DNA from: Nephrocerus scutellatus
Taxonomy: Eukaryota; Arthropoda; Insecta; Diptera; Pipunculidae
Length of the DNA stretch: 64,000 bases
NCBI GenBank assembly: GCA_947095585.1
Contig: OX352763.1
Span: 119,211,287 to 119,275,286 of the forward strand
Direction: 5' to 3'
Positions 52,966 to 64,000 of the stretch are shown here, piece after piece. The notes beneath the pieces are model-generated. The model was given only the letters and a program-made list of their open reading frames with translations. It did no database searches and was not told the DNA's origin. The position numbers and the translations under genes are program-made. Numbering within the stretch: the first letter of the stretch is position 1; every line of letters begins with the position of its first letter.

Positions 52966-55169
52966 GAATCGGCCGGTTACCGATCAGACTTAAACTGCAA
53001 ATCGAATATTTAGGGATTAAGATTAAACAAAAACCATAAGAGCAACTGGTAAACTGGCAAAGGGTCGTTCGCGTAGTAACACATTCCATGGCATACTTTT
53101 AACTCAATTGGGAAATACGACCGGCAAAAAAAAAATCCAAAATCCTTTTCTTCAAGACTGAAGCTACGAGTATACATTTTCAACAATTAACTTTTTAATT
53201 AAGCAACGATCAGAGCGGCGGCAACAACACGTTCGGTGCCGCGTGTCGAGTGGAATTTCATCAGATCTCGGCCACTTTATACTTTCTATTTGGCACGAAA
53301 TCCATTACCGTAAGTAACCGTATTTTAATTATTCTTCCAAGTAAACGTTACGAGAGTCCGAAGTAGCTGTACTGTACAAATAAACTGTCAGAGAGGAAAT
53401 GTACATACACAGTATGTTTGCAGAAAGGTTAACTATTGTGTAAGACATAAGGCATTGAATGGATGGCAATACCCACAGATATTCCGTGCACACAAGTCTT
53501 GAGCTTTTGTTATTTCGTTACGGTTGAAGCAACCAGCAGCAAGGACAATGTGCTGAAATCTCGGTCGTTTTTGGCGGTAGCGTCGTCCGAGCGAAAAAGT
53601 CAACTTAAGGCACTTTCGGTCGTCTAAGCAAAAGTTGCCTTTATGTCTATACAAGGTTCATCAAGCGCAACGGTTCGCAGACTTTGCAAGAATGTATCTG
53701 TAGATGTACCTACAATAAATAATCGTTCACCACGTAGACTCCTGTGAGAAATTAGAGAAATAAAATGCAATATTTTGCAGTTATGTATGTTATGCAACAA
53801 AAACCAGGATAAAAAGAGGAATTAACAAAATCTGTTGTTGCTTGTTTCTTCTAGGGCGTGGGTCGTTAGGCAATTATTCATTTTCAGTACAGCTACAAAC
53901 GGTAACCACTCTAATTAATGCTACTGGTTCAGCCTTACAACCTAAACGAATATTATATATCCCGACGTTAGCACAGGGACACGGCCAGCGATACATTAAA
54001 GCGGTGTAGCGACAATAAATAAACAAGCCCTTCGCCAGTATCTCATAGACGTTATATGTTAAATACAGATTCAATACGTTTTGACGACGCACGAACTATG
54101 GCCCAGCTTGCAGCTGTACATGAATAACACGTGAATGCACGGTTTGTTAGCTTTCTGGTTACATTGTATCGCGCAAAATCAACAACAAACATCTATACAA
54201 CTCGTACTTCAAATTAATTATCGCGTACAATTTATGCGATTACTAATCAAGTCCTCAGGGAATATGAATCTACGGCATCTGATTTATGTCGCCTAGCACT
54301 GCATTCATGGATATAGCTGTTATCGCAGTTGTACTGCTGTACGTACGTACAAGTATATAGTTATGTTATGTGAAGGTATATGGATAAAGTTAAGCCACGG
54401 AGTAATCAGATCAAAACATTTCCAGCGGAGGCAGGCTGTGTTGAACATTTCGGATGACTTAATATAACATTCCGCGCAAATGAAGGAAGGTGCAGGTAAA
54501 CATAATAAAATGTGTGAGTGGAACAAACAAAAACAATTCACGTTCGACGCATATTTGCGTGCGTTTTGTATTTACAGATCCAGATACAAAGCGAACACAA
54601 CTGCGAGTAGTAGGTCAAAAGGCGCACACGCTAGACTAACCACCAGCCGCCGCCGCATGCATCATCATGTCCCCCATGTCATACAGAAAAACAAGTCAAT
54701 TATTAACTTCTAATAAAAATCAATTTCTAAAGTTCATGATTTTGCCCCAGTTCGGTTGTATGCGTTAGCATTCAGAAAGCGAGAGCGTCCCCTGTTTTCT
54801 TACATGTGGTAATGCAGAGCATGTGGTGTATGGTGAATGCATCTGCAATTTAGCAGCTAAAGTTTGAATAAACTCATGTGGCATGCAAATGCAAGTCTCC
54901 TTTCCTTGAACACGCGGGGAGTGTATAGTAGATACGCACCACCACCACAATCTAACTATCTGCGTACCTTCGCTAGAAGCACTGATTTCTACACAGATTG
55001 TGTTTGCTATCGAATGCTATGCTTCATTGAATTATAACGAGATAAACATTCGAGAAGGAACTTGAACGCCAGAGAATGCGTTGGAGTTATTTTAAAGAAT
55101 CGATTTTTCATAGACAGACTCTTTCTCTGGGAATACCCATCATCAAGGCACCACTATAAGAGAATTGTA
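52966..55169. other. No gene recognised
   Basis: No interpretable frame. CCGTAAGTAACC near 53306-53317 resembles a splice donor but I find no exon context. A (GTAC)n-like stretch lies near 54339-54350. Confidence 0.45.
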
Positions 55170-56350
55170 TTGATTCGTTTGTATTGCATACGATTACCGC
55201 CTTTGATGTGTACGCGTATTATGAAAAATAAGTAAACCATTTCGTTCATGTGGCTCCGTCTGCTGGCCTTATAGTGAGTCCAGTTTTGAAGAACTTTTTC
55301 GATGATTTCGGCCGCGCCTTTCTCGCGAATTACAGTGATATGTTTTAAAGCTGGAATTTTCTCTGGACTATCCGCATAACACATCTATCTTAAAGGGCAC
55401 CCAATAAAAAAAGGCCATCTGCATCAAATCGTAGGCCAAATGACATCTTCAAGACGGCTGATTATTCGGTTTGGCAAATTTGGTGCGCAAGAGATCGATT
55501 GTCAGTCGGCTTATGTGGCATGTGGCGCCATCTTGTTGAAACCGAATTTACCCATTACGTGCTTCTGAAGGAACATTAGGAAATACGCCACATTCATGGC
55601 GTCGATTTGAGACCATAAAAAGTTGGTCAGCATGGCTCTGGAACGGTCGCCTTTGATGGTACCGGCGTTTCCAGTAGCATTTTCGAAGACAAGTGGGCCA
55701 TTTATACCACCACTCCAAAATCCACACAAAACTGTCAATCTTGGTGGATGCATTGGCTTCTGTACGATTACATGTGGCTGTTCCGAACTCTAAATCTGGA
55801 AGTTCTGCTTGTTTACACGAGACCGAATGCGCTTCGTCTAAAAAAATTGATTTTTCGACAAATCGGCGTCATTATCAAGCTGGTTTTTGGCCCACGCAGA
55901 GAACTGATGTTGAACAGTATCGTTATTTGCTTTCAACTCCTGAGTCATCTGGAACTTCTATGCGAATAATCCGAGGTCTTTGTGCTCAGGCTGGTGCGAC
56001 TAATGGCCAGTTGCTGTGATCGGTGTCGAGTTGAGGTTGATGGATTCTATCCCACACTTTGGGCCACAGCCGCATTCGAGGGCGTGCGACCTGCCCGAGC
56101 TCGGGGACCACTACTGTTATCCAATCGCAAGCTTTTTTTCATGAGCTTTCTTCACCAATTTCACTACAGCGGCTCCGCTTGGCGCTCTTTCACGACCCAT
56201 ATTTCTTTTCGAAATTCGCACGGTTTCGGCTACACAAAAGTGACTTTGAAAATAAGTTTTCAATATTTCGAAGCGCTCCTCAAGCAAAAATATGATTGTG
56301 CCGCGGAATATCAGACTGACGAGCTGTCAAAATTTCCAGCAAATCATTCA
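55170..56350 (-). mobile_element. Tc1/mariner-like transposase pseudogene
   Basis: Minus strand, right to left: MTQELKANNDTVQHQFSAWA (about 55945-55885) leading to a DEAHS segment (about 55835, family DEAHF with the first catalytic Asp), MHPPRLTVLCGFWSGGINGP (55753-55694), LVFENATGNAGTIKGDRSRA, then a decayed catalytic stretch (family QQDGATCH, here PHATCHISRLTIDLLR) and a C-terminal DSPEKIPALKHITVIREKGA (about 55365-55310). This is a mariner-superfamily type common in insects. Frameshifts lie near 55850, 55520 and 55390. No TIRs identified. Confidence 0.8.
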
Positions 56351-56449
56351 AAAAACAAAAGTTGCCATAGCCTATGACTTAAAAACAAACCAGTAGATTG
56401 CCAATCCTTATAAAAGGGGTTATTTTGCACTTTCAATAAGCTACGTTCT

Positions 56450-58000
56450 CAGAAACTACTGGACCGGTTTTGATTTTGTACAGGGTTTGTAGCCCCGGAG
56501 TTTAAAGGCTATAGTTTTTTGGTCAGTGGTGAGTTGGTGGGTGGGTGGGGCTGGGGGAATCAGTGGGAAGATAACTGGGATGGTAGATTGATGGTATTGA
56601 TATTGGCCTGTAGCTTTCAATGTTACTGTGAATGACGTTGTCAATTCTTGACAATCCAGACGCACCCAGAAGTTTTTTGTAGGATATATAATGTCTGTAG
56701 TTGGACCGTTCGCTTTTAGGTATAAACGCATACATGCTCTACGGCATTTCCTCTCAAAAACGAGGATTTTTTCCATATATGAGGGACTTATATTCCACGT
56801 ATAGGTCAAAATTGGTCTAACAAACTTCTTCTTACTTCGAAAACAGCGTGAATAGAAAAGCTTTTTAAGTGAAATAAATGCAGCTCTTGCTTTTTCTAAT
56901 GCGGTATTTACGAGTCCATTAAAGTACAGAAACTTTTCCCCAAGAAGACACCCTTATATCGCACAACAATCGATGTTGGGATCCGAAAACCATTTGCACC
57001 TGTCAGTTTTAGGTTTTTCCAATTCCATCGTAGATCGTGATTTCCGCGCCTTATAGGGGGCCGATAACTTCGCATTTTGAATAGCTAATCTTAAGCTTCC
57101 ATATTTCACAAAATGCCTGATATGTATTCGTCGAATGTCTTGGAGCTTTCTTTTAATTTCTTAGATTCTTGATCAGTATAATGTATAATGTCGTCAGCGT
57201 ATGCTACAGACTCGTCCACGTCCTTCAGTATTTCAGAAATACGTATGTTGAACAATAGCGGCGCCGTTACTGTGCCCTGCGGCAGACCGACCGTTAGCAA
57301 TATTAAATATTTTATGTATTGCACTTTCTCTATCCGTTACCACAAATTTCCTTTCGTATATCATTGATAGATTTATTTTTTTTAAATGATGTGGGAGCAC
57401 CATGTCAAAGACTTTTTCGATATTCACTAGAAAAGCAGCAGTGTTTCTTTAATCATTGAAATGCCAGTTGACATCCGAATTCAATTTGGTAACCACGTGA
57501 ATTGTCGACTGGTTTCTCTTGAACCCAAACTGGTTCCGCGGAATAATTTCATTTCGTTCGCACGCATTCGAAATGGACTTACTAATAACCAGTTCGAAAA
57601 CTTTCCCAATATTAAGCATAAGATTGATTGGCCTGTAATTTTTCGGATCTGAAGGATCTTTTTTTTTCAATACAGGAAAAAACCTTCGATAGTTTCCAGC
57701 AATTTGGGAAGTAGTGGAGAAGACCAAGTGGCGGAGAAACGATACGACAGAGAACGCACCACATCTCGACATCTGCGGAATATGTTATGAAGCAAGTTGT
57801 TAAATATAGTGCAGTATTTCCGTATGATTTCGACCGGAAGATGTTTTAACACAACACTTGGGATTTTATCTAAACCGATCGAGGGCTTGTTGTTCAATTT
57901 TCTGAAAATATCTGTCAGTCCGTTAGCGTTGTAAAGTAATTTTTTATCCCTTCTTTGGTAAGATCGTCAGATTGAAATTCGTCAGAGAAGCTCTTAAAAG
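56450..58000 (-). mobile_element. LINE family E, RT ORF fragment
   Basis: Minus strand: NNKPSIGLDKIPSVVLKHLP (57894-57835), PVLKKKDPSDPKNYRPINLM (about 57675-57615), FGFKRNQSTIHVVTKLNSDV (about 57525-57465), NIEKVFDMVLPHHL (about 57424-57385), GLPQGTVTAPLLFNI (about 57285-57240), VAYADDIIHYTD (about 57210-57175), and thumb-like C-terminal NISPSYMEKILVFERKCRRA (about 56795-56735). Jockey-group pattern. Interdomain sequence decays toward 58330. Non-functional. Confidence 0.85.
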
Positions 58001-59879
58001 TAGGTTTCCGCGTAATTGGTCGAATTGCGAAATCTTCCAAATTCATCGCTCACCATCTCAGCAGGGTTACTAGACAAAGTTTCTATTTGATGAACCTTTT
58101 GAAAGTATAACCCAACAGTTTTGAGTTTTTCAATGTTGTTGGCGGTTTGGTGTAGTTTGGAACCGCGCGAATATTGCTTTTTAGTTAGTAAAGGTTTGAT
58201 TTATGTTAATAAATTCAAGAGTTATTTCAGTCGTTACGTTACAAACTCACCATTTCCAGGATCATTAAGAAACTGTCGTTGCATTCCATCGATGTCCAGT
58301 TAATCGATGTCGCATTTAACTCACGTAATATATTGAGAATTTCAATGAACGTTGGTGTGCTGTTGAGTTCCCGATGCTTCTATTCACATGGTTTGCCTTC
58401 GCATCTGTGGATTATTTGTTTGCTTCCTTAGAGAAGTATATTGAGAACTCCCCGGCAACTTCATCGATGTCAAATGTCCTGCAACGAAAATATTCCTCAA
58501 GTTATATTCCAAAGTTTGAATATCACTGATAAAGTTGCTGCCAGTTTGGTTCAAAAGTTTGAGAACCTTTGATGATATTTCGCATTTTGAGAATCACAAT
58601 CATGCGTAAGCGAGTTACAGTGACAATTACTATTCAGTCTAGTACCCTGCTGGACATATGAAAATCAAAGCGAAAAAATTTCATTGCTCGCAGCAATGCG
58701 AGTGCAAGGAAAAAAATGACTTAGTGCAAGTGTACTGCACTCCCTTGTTTGGATGTCGTCTTACCGCTACATCCTACAGTCTCGCAGTAATTATCTCTAG
58801 CAGAACACTTGAAGCTATATGCAATAAAAAGTCGTACTCAAGTCAAACTTTTCATGCGTTGACATTTACATCTGCTAGAGTGAGAGTCACATGAATTATT
58901 GTCGTTCCATGGATTAAGTGTGATTCAAATGCAAGAAAGGACACTTATGTCACTATATGTGTGTGTGTGTGTGTTACGTTTGCAAGACTTATTATTTCAC
59001 CACTTTGATGGGAAAACATCAACAATACTTTGGCGGACACCTGCGCACTCAAAGTTTCTATCTTTACTGCCACACCACACCAGCAAGAGAGAAATGAATC
59101 TGTGAGTTCATTCTTTTTATCCGGACAGGATAAAATGTTTTCTCTCCGCAAAATACTCAAACATTGAGGTTCATTTATTTTCACCAAGGGTTGACGGCGG
59201 CGACCGGGAGTACATATTAGGAAGAGACAGTCTCAAAATTTCAACTTCTATTCAAACGAGATACGTAACAGATATCAGTTAATGGGCGACAGTTCACTTT
59301 GTGCGAACGGAAAGTTACGTAGTGAAAGACCAAAGTGAAATTTCCTCCTTAATTTAAGAAAAAATTATTAATTATATTATTGTAGTCTACACAGAAAATG
59401 CTGCATTTAAGCATGGATACGCGGATACGGATTAAGCTGCCGGATTTTTAATCTTTTTTATCTTCGCTATCAGATGTGACCGAAAATGTGAGTAAAGTAT
59501 TTGAATTAATGAAAGAATTATATAAAACAACATTGGTCGAACATTAAGAATGAATTTATGCAAAATACGAGTAGATGTCTTATATTTATAATAATAATCG
59601 AGTTTTTAATCTGAAAATGTTGTAATGTGTAATGTAATATGTTGCTTGCACAAATATCTAATGACAGTGATGGCAGTAGTCAAACTAAAAATAACAATGG
59701 AATATAAAATAAACAACGGTTGACTCTATCTGGGAAAATGGGTTTACCAAATAAAGAAATTTGAAGGATTTTATAATACGGTCCTACAATGCAATAATCT
59801 CTACTTCTATACTGAAACTGAAGGAGGTATCTATCATCGTGGTTTTTCGGGATATTAAAGTTTATTTTTAAATGCAAAA
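58001..59879. other. Decayed LINE flank, then nothing recognised
   Basis: 58001-58330 may be the endonuclease-RT linker of LINE E, too decayed to assign. A (GT)n microsatellite lies at 58959-58973. The rest shows only chance frames. Confidence 0.4.
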
Positions 59880-59920
59880 GAATTCGGCTCCACAACCGGA
59901 GTCCGGTCTTAGCCTACCGG
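59880..59920 (-). mobile_element. LINE 3' terminus (inverted)
   Basis: AATTCGGCTCCACAACCGGA and GTCCGGTCTTAGCC reproduce the reversed terminal pattern of the fragments at 40166 and 50421. Confidence 0.55.
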
Positions 59921-60179
59921 CAAAAGAATTAAGGAACATATAGAATACAACAAAATAATTATAGCTAGCTAGCTGAACGATCACGTTCCGTAACCGGGCC
60001 ATTAGGTTTAGTCTGTTTCTTTGGTCCAGCAGATTCCTCTAAAATCGCATTACACGTCTACACGTTGGCAGACAGACTATCGATACTATTTTTTATAAGA
60101 TATTTTTACCACAGTTTAAAAAAAACCCTATTTTATTAAAGACTTAGACGTAGAATTATATTATACTAGGTGAAGTGCC

Positions 60180-60545
60180 CAACGTTGCTCGTGGCCATCG
60201 TGGCTCGTCACCCACCCATCGTCCATTCGCCCCCTTGGGTCCCAATCATCACCACCTCTCAACACCATCTCCACAATCATTATCCCATCACCCTCATAAA
60301 TATCCATAGCCTCCCACATATAAACCGACCGCCCATTTTCTATCCACTGACCCACTCCCCAGCGAGCGCCACCCTAACGATTTCGTCTCCTTCGACCACT
60401 CACCACACCGATTACCATCCATCACCCCCCACCAATACCCATAGTTCCCAAGACTTAACCCTATCGCCCATATTTTGTCCCCACCGACCGCCTTCCTAAT
60501 GATCATCAACATTCCCCATCATCCACATCCCACCCAAACCAAAAA
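60180..60545 (+). repeat. C-rich, strand-asymmetric low-complexity tract
   Basis: Plus strand is dominated by C, A and T with few G (CACC, CATC and TCCC runs), standing out from AT-rich surroundings. The plus frame of 109 codons is Pro/Ser/Thr/His-rich for that reason. Confidence 0.7.
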
Positions 60546-60689
60546 AACAATAAAAAAAAACCACTAACGATAAATAATAATTAGAGCCAACGTAGATTCA
60601 TTCTGATATGAACAAATATCAGTAAGTGTAGTTTTTCGTAAATATCTCGACTCCACCGCCACTTAGTGGGTTCAAGTTTTATCAGCAGA

Positions 60690-60900
60690 CTTATTTTTAA
60701 ATTCTTTTTATTAAGTTTGCGTGCCCGTGGCTGGCGGACTGGCTGGCTGGCTGGTCAGATCTTGTGATCATTTTTTAACACACTTCCCAAAGCCCGATTT
60801 TATTGAAATTTTGCACACAAGTATATTTCCGGTGACAATACTTCCTATTAAAGTTAGAAAGTGATCGGGCCGCGGGGTCGGGGGGCTCCCATACAAATTT
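60690..60900 (-). repeat. Dispersed repeat, inverted partner of 23260-23500
   Basis: See 23260-23500. Includes the CTGGCTGGCTGGCTGG run at about 60744-60758 and TCTTGTGATCATTTTTTAAC. Confidence 0.75.
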
Positions 60901-61369
60901 TTTTCGCCGGCGCATCAGAGCATTTCATACTATAATGACTGTGTTCTGTGTGAGTTGTACGCTGTGCGCTGTCGGTAGCACTGCTTGGTTTACGAGTGGG
61001 CTTGTTTTGTTGTTGGGTTGCAGTGCTTCGTATGTGTTTTTATATTTATCAGCATTTATAGTGGAATTCAGTATATTTTGATTATTAGAGAGCTTACATG
61101 AAAAATTTCAATTTTTATGGGTTGTTTTTTATATATTAAGATTGTCATTTCTAATTAAACAACAAACAATAATTCTTTGGGACACAATAAGATTCTACTT
61201 TTTGAGAACTGGTTCCTTTCGTTTTATAAAAAACGATGAATCTTATATGTATATAAAAATGGTGTCTGTAATGATTGGGATAGCCTTTCTCAGGAATCAG
61301 ACATCGCAGGAAGCTGAAATGTTCACCAGGATTTTAGCGGTTTGGGTTTTTGTTTTGGACTGAACTCGC
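60901..61369. other. No gene recognised
   Basis: AT-rich interior of the candidate element; a 73-codon plus frame at 61142-61363 has no features. Confidence 0.4.
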
Positions 61370-61740
61370 TAGGTGGCGCTGTTGTCAAAATATAACGGTT
61401 TTTTTGTTTCTCAGCAACGAAGCATCTTAGGAACTTCAAATTTTAACCATACGTTTGTTTCGTGTCTATTTGAGTTTTTGTTAAATTTGGACCCGATAGG
61501 TTGCGCTGTTTTCAAGATAGTAGGTGGTAATACCGCTATTTTTGACATTTATTTAGATTCATTACAGCACGCGCAAGACGTGGGTTCATGTCTGCTGGTA
61601 GCAAAGAGCCCGGGAACATCTAGTATACATATATATATATACTAGCTGACCCGACAGACGTTGTGCTGTCCAGCTTTCAAGAAATTTGTTTGTGATCGTT
61701 TTGTGAATTGTGACGACCTATTTGAACCTAGGATCCTTAA

Positions 61741-63138
61741 GGTGGTATTTTGAGGGTCTTTTGTAGGTCTTTTGGGGGCCTTTTGGGGGCCTTTTGGGGG
61801 TCTTTTGGGGGTAGTTTGGGAAGCATTTTGAGGATCTTTTGAAGGTTTTTTGTGGGTCCTTTGATGATCTTTCGGGGGTTTTTAAATATTCTTTTATAAT
61901 TCTTTTGTTGGCCCTTTGGGAGTCTTTTGGGGGTCTCTTGGGGGTCTTTTGGGGGTCTTTTGGGAAGCATTTTGAGGATCTTTTGAAGGTTTTTTGTGGG
62001 TCCTTTGATGATCTTTTGGGGTTTTTTAAATTTTCTTTTATTATTCTTTTGTGAGTCTTTTGGGGGTCTCTTGGGGGTCTTTTGGGGGTATTTTGGGAAG
62101 CATTTTGAGGATCTTTTGAAGGTTTTTTGTGGGTCCTTTGATGATCTTTTGGGGTTTTTTAAATATTCTTTTATAATTCTTTTGTTGGCCCTTTGGGAGT
62201 CTTTTGGGGGTCTCTTGGGGGTCTTTTGGGGGTCTTTTGGGAAGCATTTTGAGGATCTTTTGAAGGTTTTTTGTGGGTCCTTTGATGATCTTTCGGGGGT
62301 TTTTAAATATTCTTTTATAATTCTTTTGTTGGCCCTTTGGGAGTCTTTTGGGGGTCTCTTGGGGGTCTTTTGGGGGTCTTTTGGGAAGCATTTTGAGGAT
62401 CTTTTGAAGGTTTTTGGTGGGTCCTTTGATGATCTTTTGGGGTTTTTTAAATTTTCTTTTATTATTCTTTTGGAAGTCTTTTGGGGTCTCTTGGGGGTCT
62501 TTTGGGGGTATTTTGGGAAGCATTTTGAGGATCTTTTGAAGGTTTTTTGTGGGTCCTTTGATGATCTTTTGGGGTTTTTTAAATATTCTTTTATAATTCT
62601 TTTTTTGGCCCTTTGGGAGTCTTTTGGGGGTCTCTTGGGGGTCTTTTGGGGGTCTTTTGGGAAGCATTTTGAGGATCTTTTGAAGGTTTTTTGTGGGTCC
62701 TTTGATGATCTTTCGGGGGTTTTTAAATATTCTTTTATAATTCTTTTGTTGGCCCTTTGGGAGTCTTTTGGGGGTCTCTTGGGGGTCTTTTGGGGGTATT
62801 TTGGGAAGCATTTTGAGGATCTTTTGAAGGTTTTTTGTGGGTCCTTTGATGATCTTTTGGGGGTTTTTAAATATTCTTTTATAATTCTTTTGTTGGCCCT
62901 TTGGGAGTCTTTTGGGGGTTTTTTGGGAAGCATTTTGAGGATCTTTTGAAGGTTTTTTGTGGGTCCTTTGATGGTCTTTTGGGGCTTTTTGAATATTCTT
63001 TTATAATTCTTTTGTTGGCCCTTTGGGAGTCTTTTGGGGGTCTCTTGGGGGTCTTTTGGGGGTCTTTTGGGAAGCATTTTGAGAATCTTTTGAAGGTTTT
63101 TTGTGGGTCCTTTGAGGGTCTTTTTAGGGTGTTTTTGG
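61741..63138. repeat. 144-bp tandem array built of 12-bp submonomers, 420-bp HOR
   Basis: AAGCATTTTGAG recurs at 61821, 61965, 62098, 62242, 62386, 62518, 62662, 62806, 62928 and 63072. Spacing is 144 bp, with 132-133 (minus one 12-bp step) and 122 bp exceptions. Each monomer is a run of about twelve variants of a 12-bp G/T motif (GTCTTTTGGGGG). Monomer types A (CTTTCGGGGG), B (AAATTTTCTT, short) and C (AAATATTCTT) repeat in the order ABC-ABC at 61821 and 62242, 420-421 bp. The long frames on both strands (505 codons minus, 317 plus) follow from the stop-free composition and the 3n period. Confidence 0.95.
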
Positions 63139-63318
63139 GAGTAGCAGTAGCATTTATGGAACACGACAGCGAGGCCCGCCAGGCCTACGCTGGAAGGATG
63201 GCGTAGACCAGGATGCCCAGAGTTTAGGGATGCAAAACTGGATGCCATCGGCACTGGTGGAGAGACATTTTGCGGGAGTCCAGGACCGGACCCAGGTTGA
63301 AAGCAAAATATGATGATA
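63139..63318 (+). mobile_element. LINE family D 3' end
   Basis: Encodes GTRQRGRP-like residues (CGACAGCGAGGCCCGCCAGG at 63163-63182, matching YGTRQRGRPNL of the copy at 43305) then WKDGVDQDAQSLGMQNW, and ends ACCCAGGTTGAAAGCAAAAT followed by ATGATGATA. Directly abuts the 144-bp array. Confidence 0.8.
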
Positions 63319-63655
63319 AATCAACTGTAGTTGAACGATACTTTGAGGTTTATTCTATGAATTATGGATATTGTCCAACACAATACCTTTACGTCCTAAA
63401 CTTAGTTAAGTCTTTACACTGGATCGATCTACTTTGCCGATTTAATAAATTAATTGACTAAAATGAAAAAGGTTTTGCCTTTAAAGTCTTTTATGCTAGC
63501 ACTGGAAATAAGTTATGTGCTAGCGGCACATCGAGATTATCTTACAAAGTGTATTGTCGCAGTTATACGTATTGTTACTGTATTCTCAGTTAATTTGCAA
63601 TTGCCTGACAAATAGCCACATAATATAAATATAATAATAATTATCACGAATTCAA
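63319..63655. other. No gene recognised
   Basis: AT-rich; a 63-codon frame overlapping the LINE end has no features. Confidence 0.4.
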
Positions 63656-63659
63656 GTAA

Positions 63660-64000
63660 TACGGGTGGTATTATAAACCATAACGACATAAATGTGGGTA
63701 ACAATCACATAATCACAGTCATTGCTTTTTATGGCCTCTGTGATTAAATGCTAAGATTTCACTGAAATTAAATCAAACTAAGTTTTGTGTTAGTAGTCAA
63801 TTACTATACACGGATTGCTTTAAGATAAATATTCAATTTGATATCGTGCTAGTCGGCATTATAAGCCATAGCGATGTAGAATATCATAATTGCCTTTGTG
63901 ATACTTAATGGGTAATGTAACAATCACAGTCATTGTTTTATGGCTTCTATGATTAAATGTTAAGATTACGATTGAAATTAAATCAAACTAAGAATTATGG
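63660..64000. repeat. Tandem duplication of about 190-211 bp, continues past the window
   Basis: Landmarks recur in order: CATTATAAGCCATAGCGATG at about 63858 versus TATTATAAACCATAACGACA at 63669, and AACAATCACAGTCATTG... TGATTAAATG.TAAGAT.. AAATTAAATCAAACTAAG at about 63718-63782 and 63920-63991. Roughly 85% identity; the second copy reaches the window edge. Confidence 0.8.

Larger units (their letters stand above)
60162..61640 (+). mobile_element. Candidate non-autonomous element with repeat-family ends
   Basis: Starts TATACTAGGTGAAGTGCCCA and ends GCCCGGGAACATCTAGTATA. The start resembles TATACTAGCTGACCCGACAG at about 61641, where a second element of the same kind appears to begin. Inside are the C-rich tract, an inverted copy of the 23260 repeat and AGGTGGCGCT-type motifs. 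No protein is encoded. Family membership is inference from end similarity. Confidence 0.45.

Noticed and set aside
53300..53330. Possible exon/donor (CCGTAAGTAACC)
   Set aside because: An isolated donor-like string with no open frame or acceptor that would support an exon.
60170..60499. 109-codon Pro/Ser/His-rich frame
   Set aside because: Explained by the C-rich low-complexity tract; no start context or homologous copy.
61737..63254. 505-codon minus-strand open frame (Lys/Pro-rich) as a repeat protein gene
   Set aside because: It is a reading of the 144-bp array; both strands stay open because the 12-bp motif lacks stops and the period is a multiple of three. It starts inside a LINE relic and has no promoter, splice or domain evidence.

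Overview
This is a eukaryotic window, almost certainly from a dipteran fly and plausibly a tephritid-like fruit fly. The reasons are one multi-exon rhodopsin-family receptor gene with short GT-AG exons and small-to-medium introns, a dense load of insect-type retrotransposons (R1-like, Jockey-like and several other LINEs), Tc1/mariner relatives, a BEL/Pao remnant, a tRNA-derived SINE, and AT-rich DNA between them. The species is an inference; nothing in the window names it. There are no bacterial operons, no CRISPR array and no intact tRNA or rRNA gene.

Layout. 1-5830 holds decayed LINE fragments (three families). 5831-16645 is the only host gene I can support: a seven-exon neuropeptide-type GPCR of 446 residues on the + strand (coding 6900-16414). 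Its large introns 1 and 6 contain LINEs, a 41-bp minisatellite and a SINE with a perfect 11-bp target-site duplication. 16673-23500 is LINE territory on both strands. 24790-32352 is a DD37D (maT-type) transposase remnant that runs directly into a 7.1-kb satellite of 26 monomers (281 bp). 32355-36960 holds LINE, BEL/Pao and mariner (DD34D) remnants. 38735-41785 is a cluster of tandem and dispersed repeats, including five copies of an AGGTGGCGCT-type motif. 42890-45700 is an inverted LINE copy of the one at 17-19 kb. 47360-49634 is bounded by about 57-bp terminal inverted repeats with TA target sites and carries a minisatellite plus LINE pieces, with no transposase. 50415-58000 has LINE and mariner-like pseudogenes and a head-to-head 15-bp minisatellite. 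60162-64000 holds an insect repeat with recognisable ends, a 12/144/420-bp hierarchical array, a LINE 3' end and a tandem duplication that leaves the window.

How it fits together. Apart from the receptor gene, every open frame I could interpret is a transposon fragment broken by stops and frameshifts, or a by-product of a tandem array that happens to lack stops. The most notable content is the number of unrelated tandem arrays (about nine in 64 kb, four with higher-order structure) and the signs that transposons seeded or carry several of them. No known defence or metabolic gene system is visible. Stretches where I saw nothing are listed as such.
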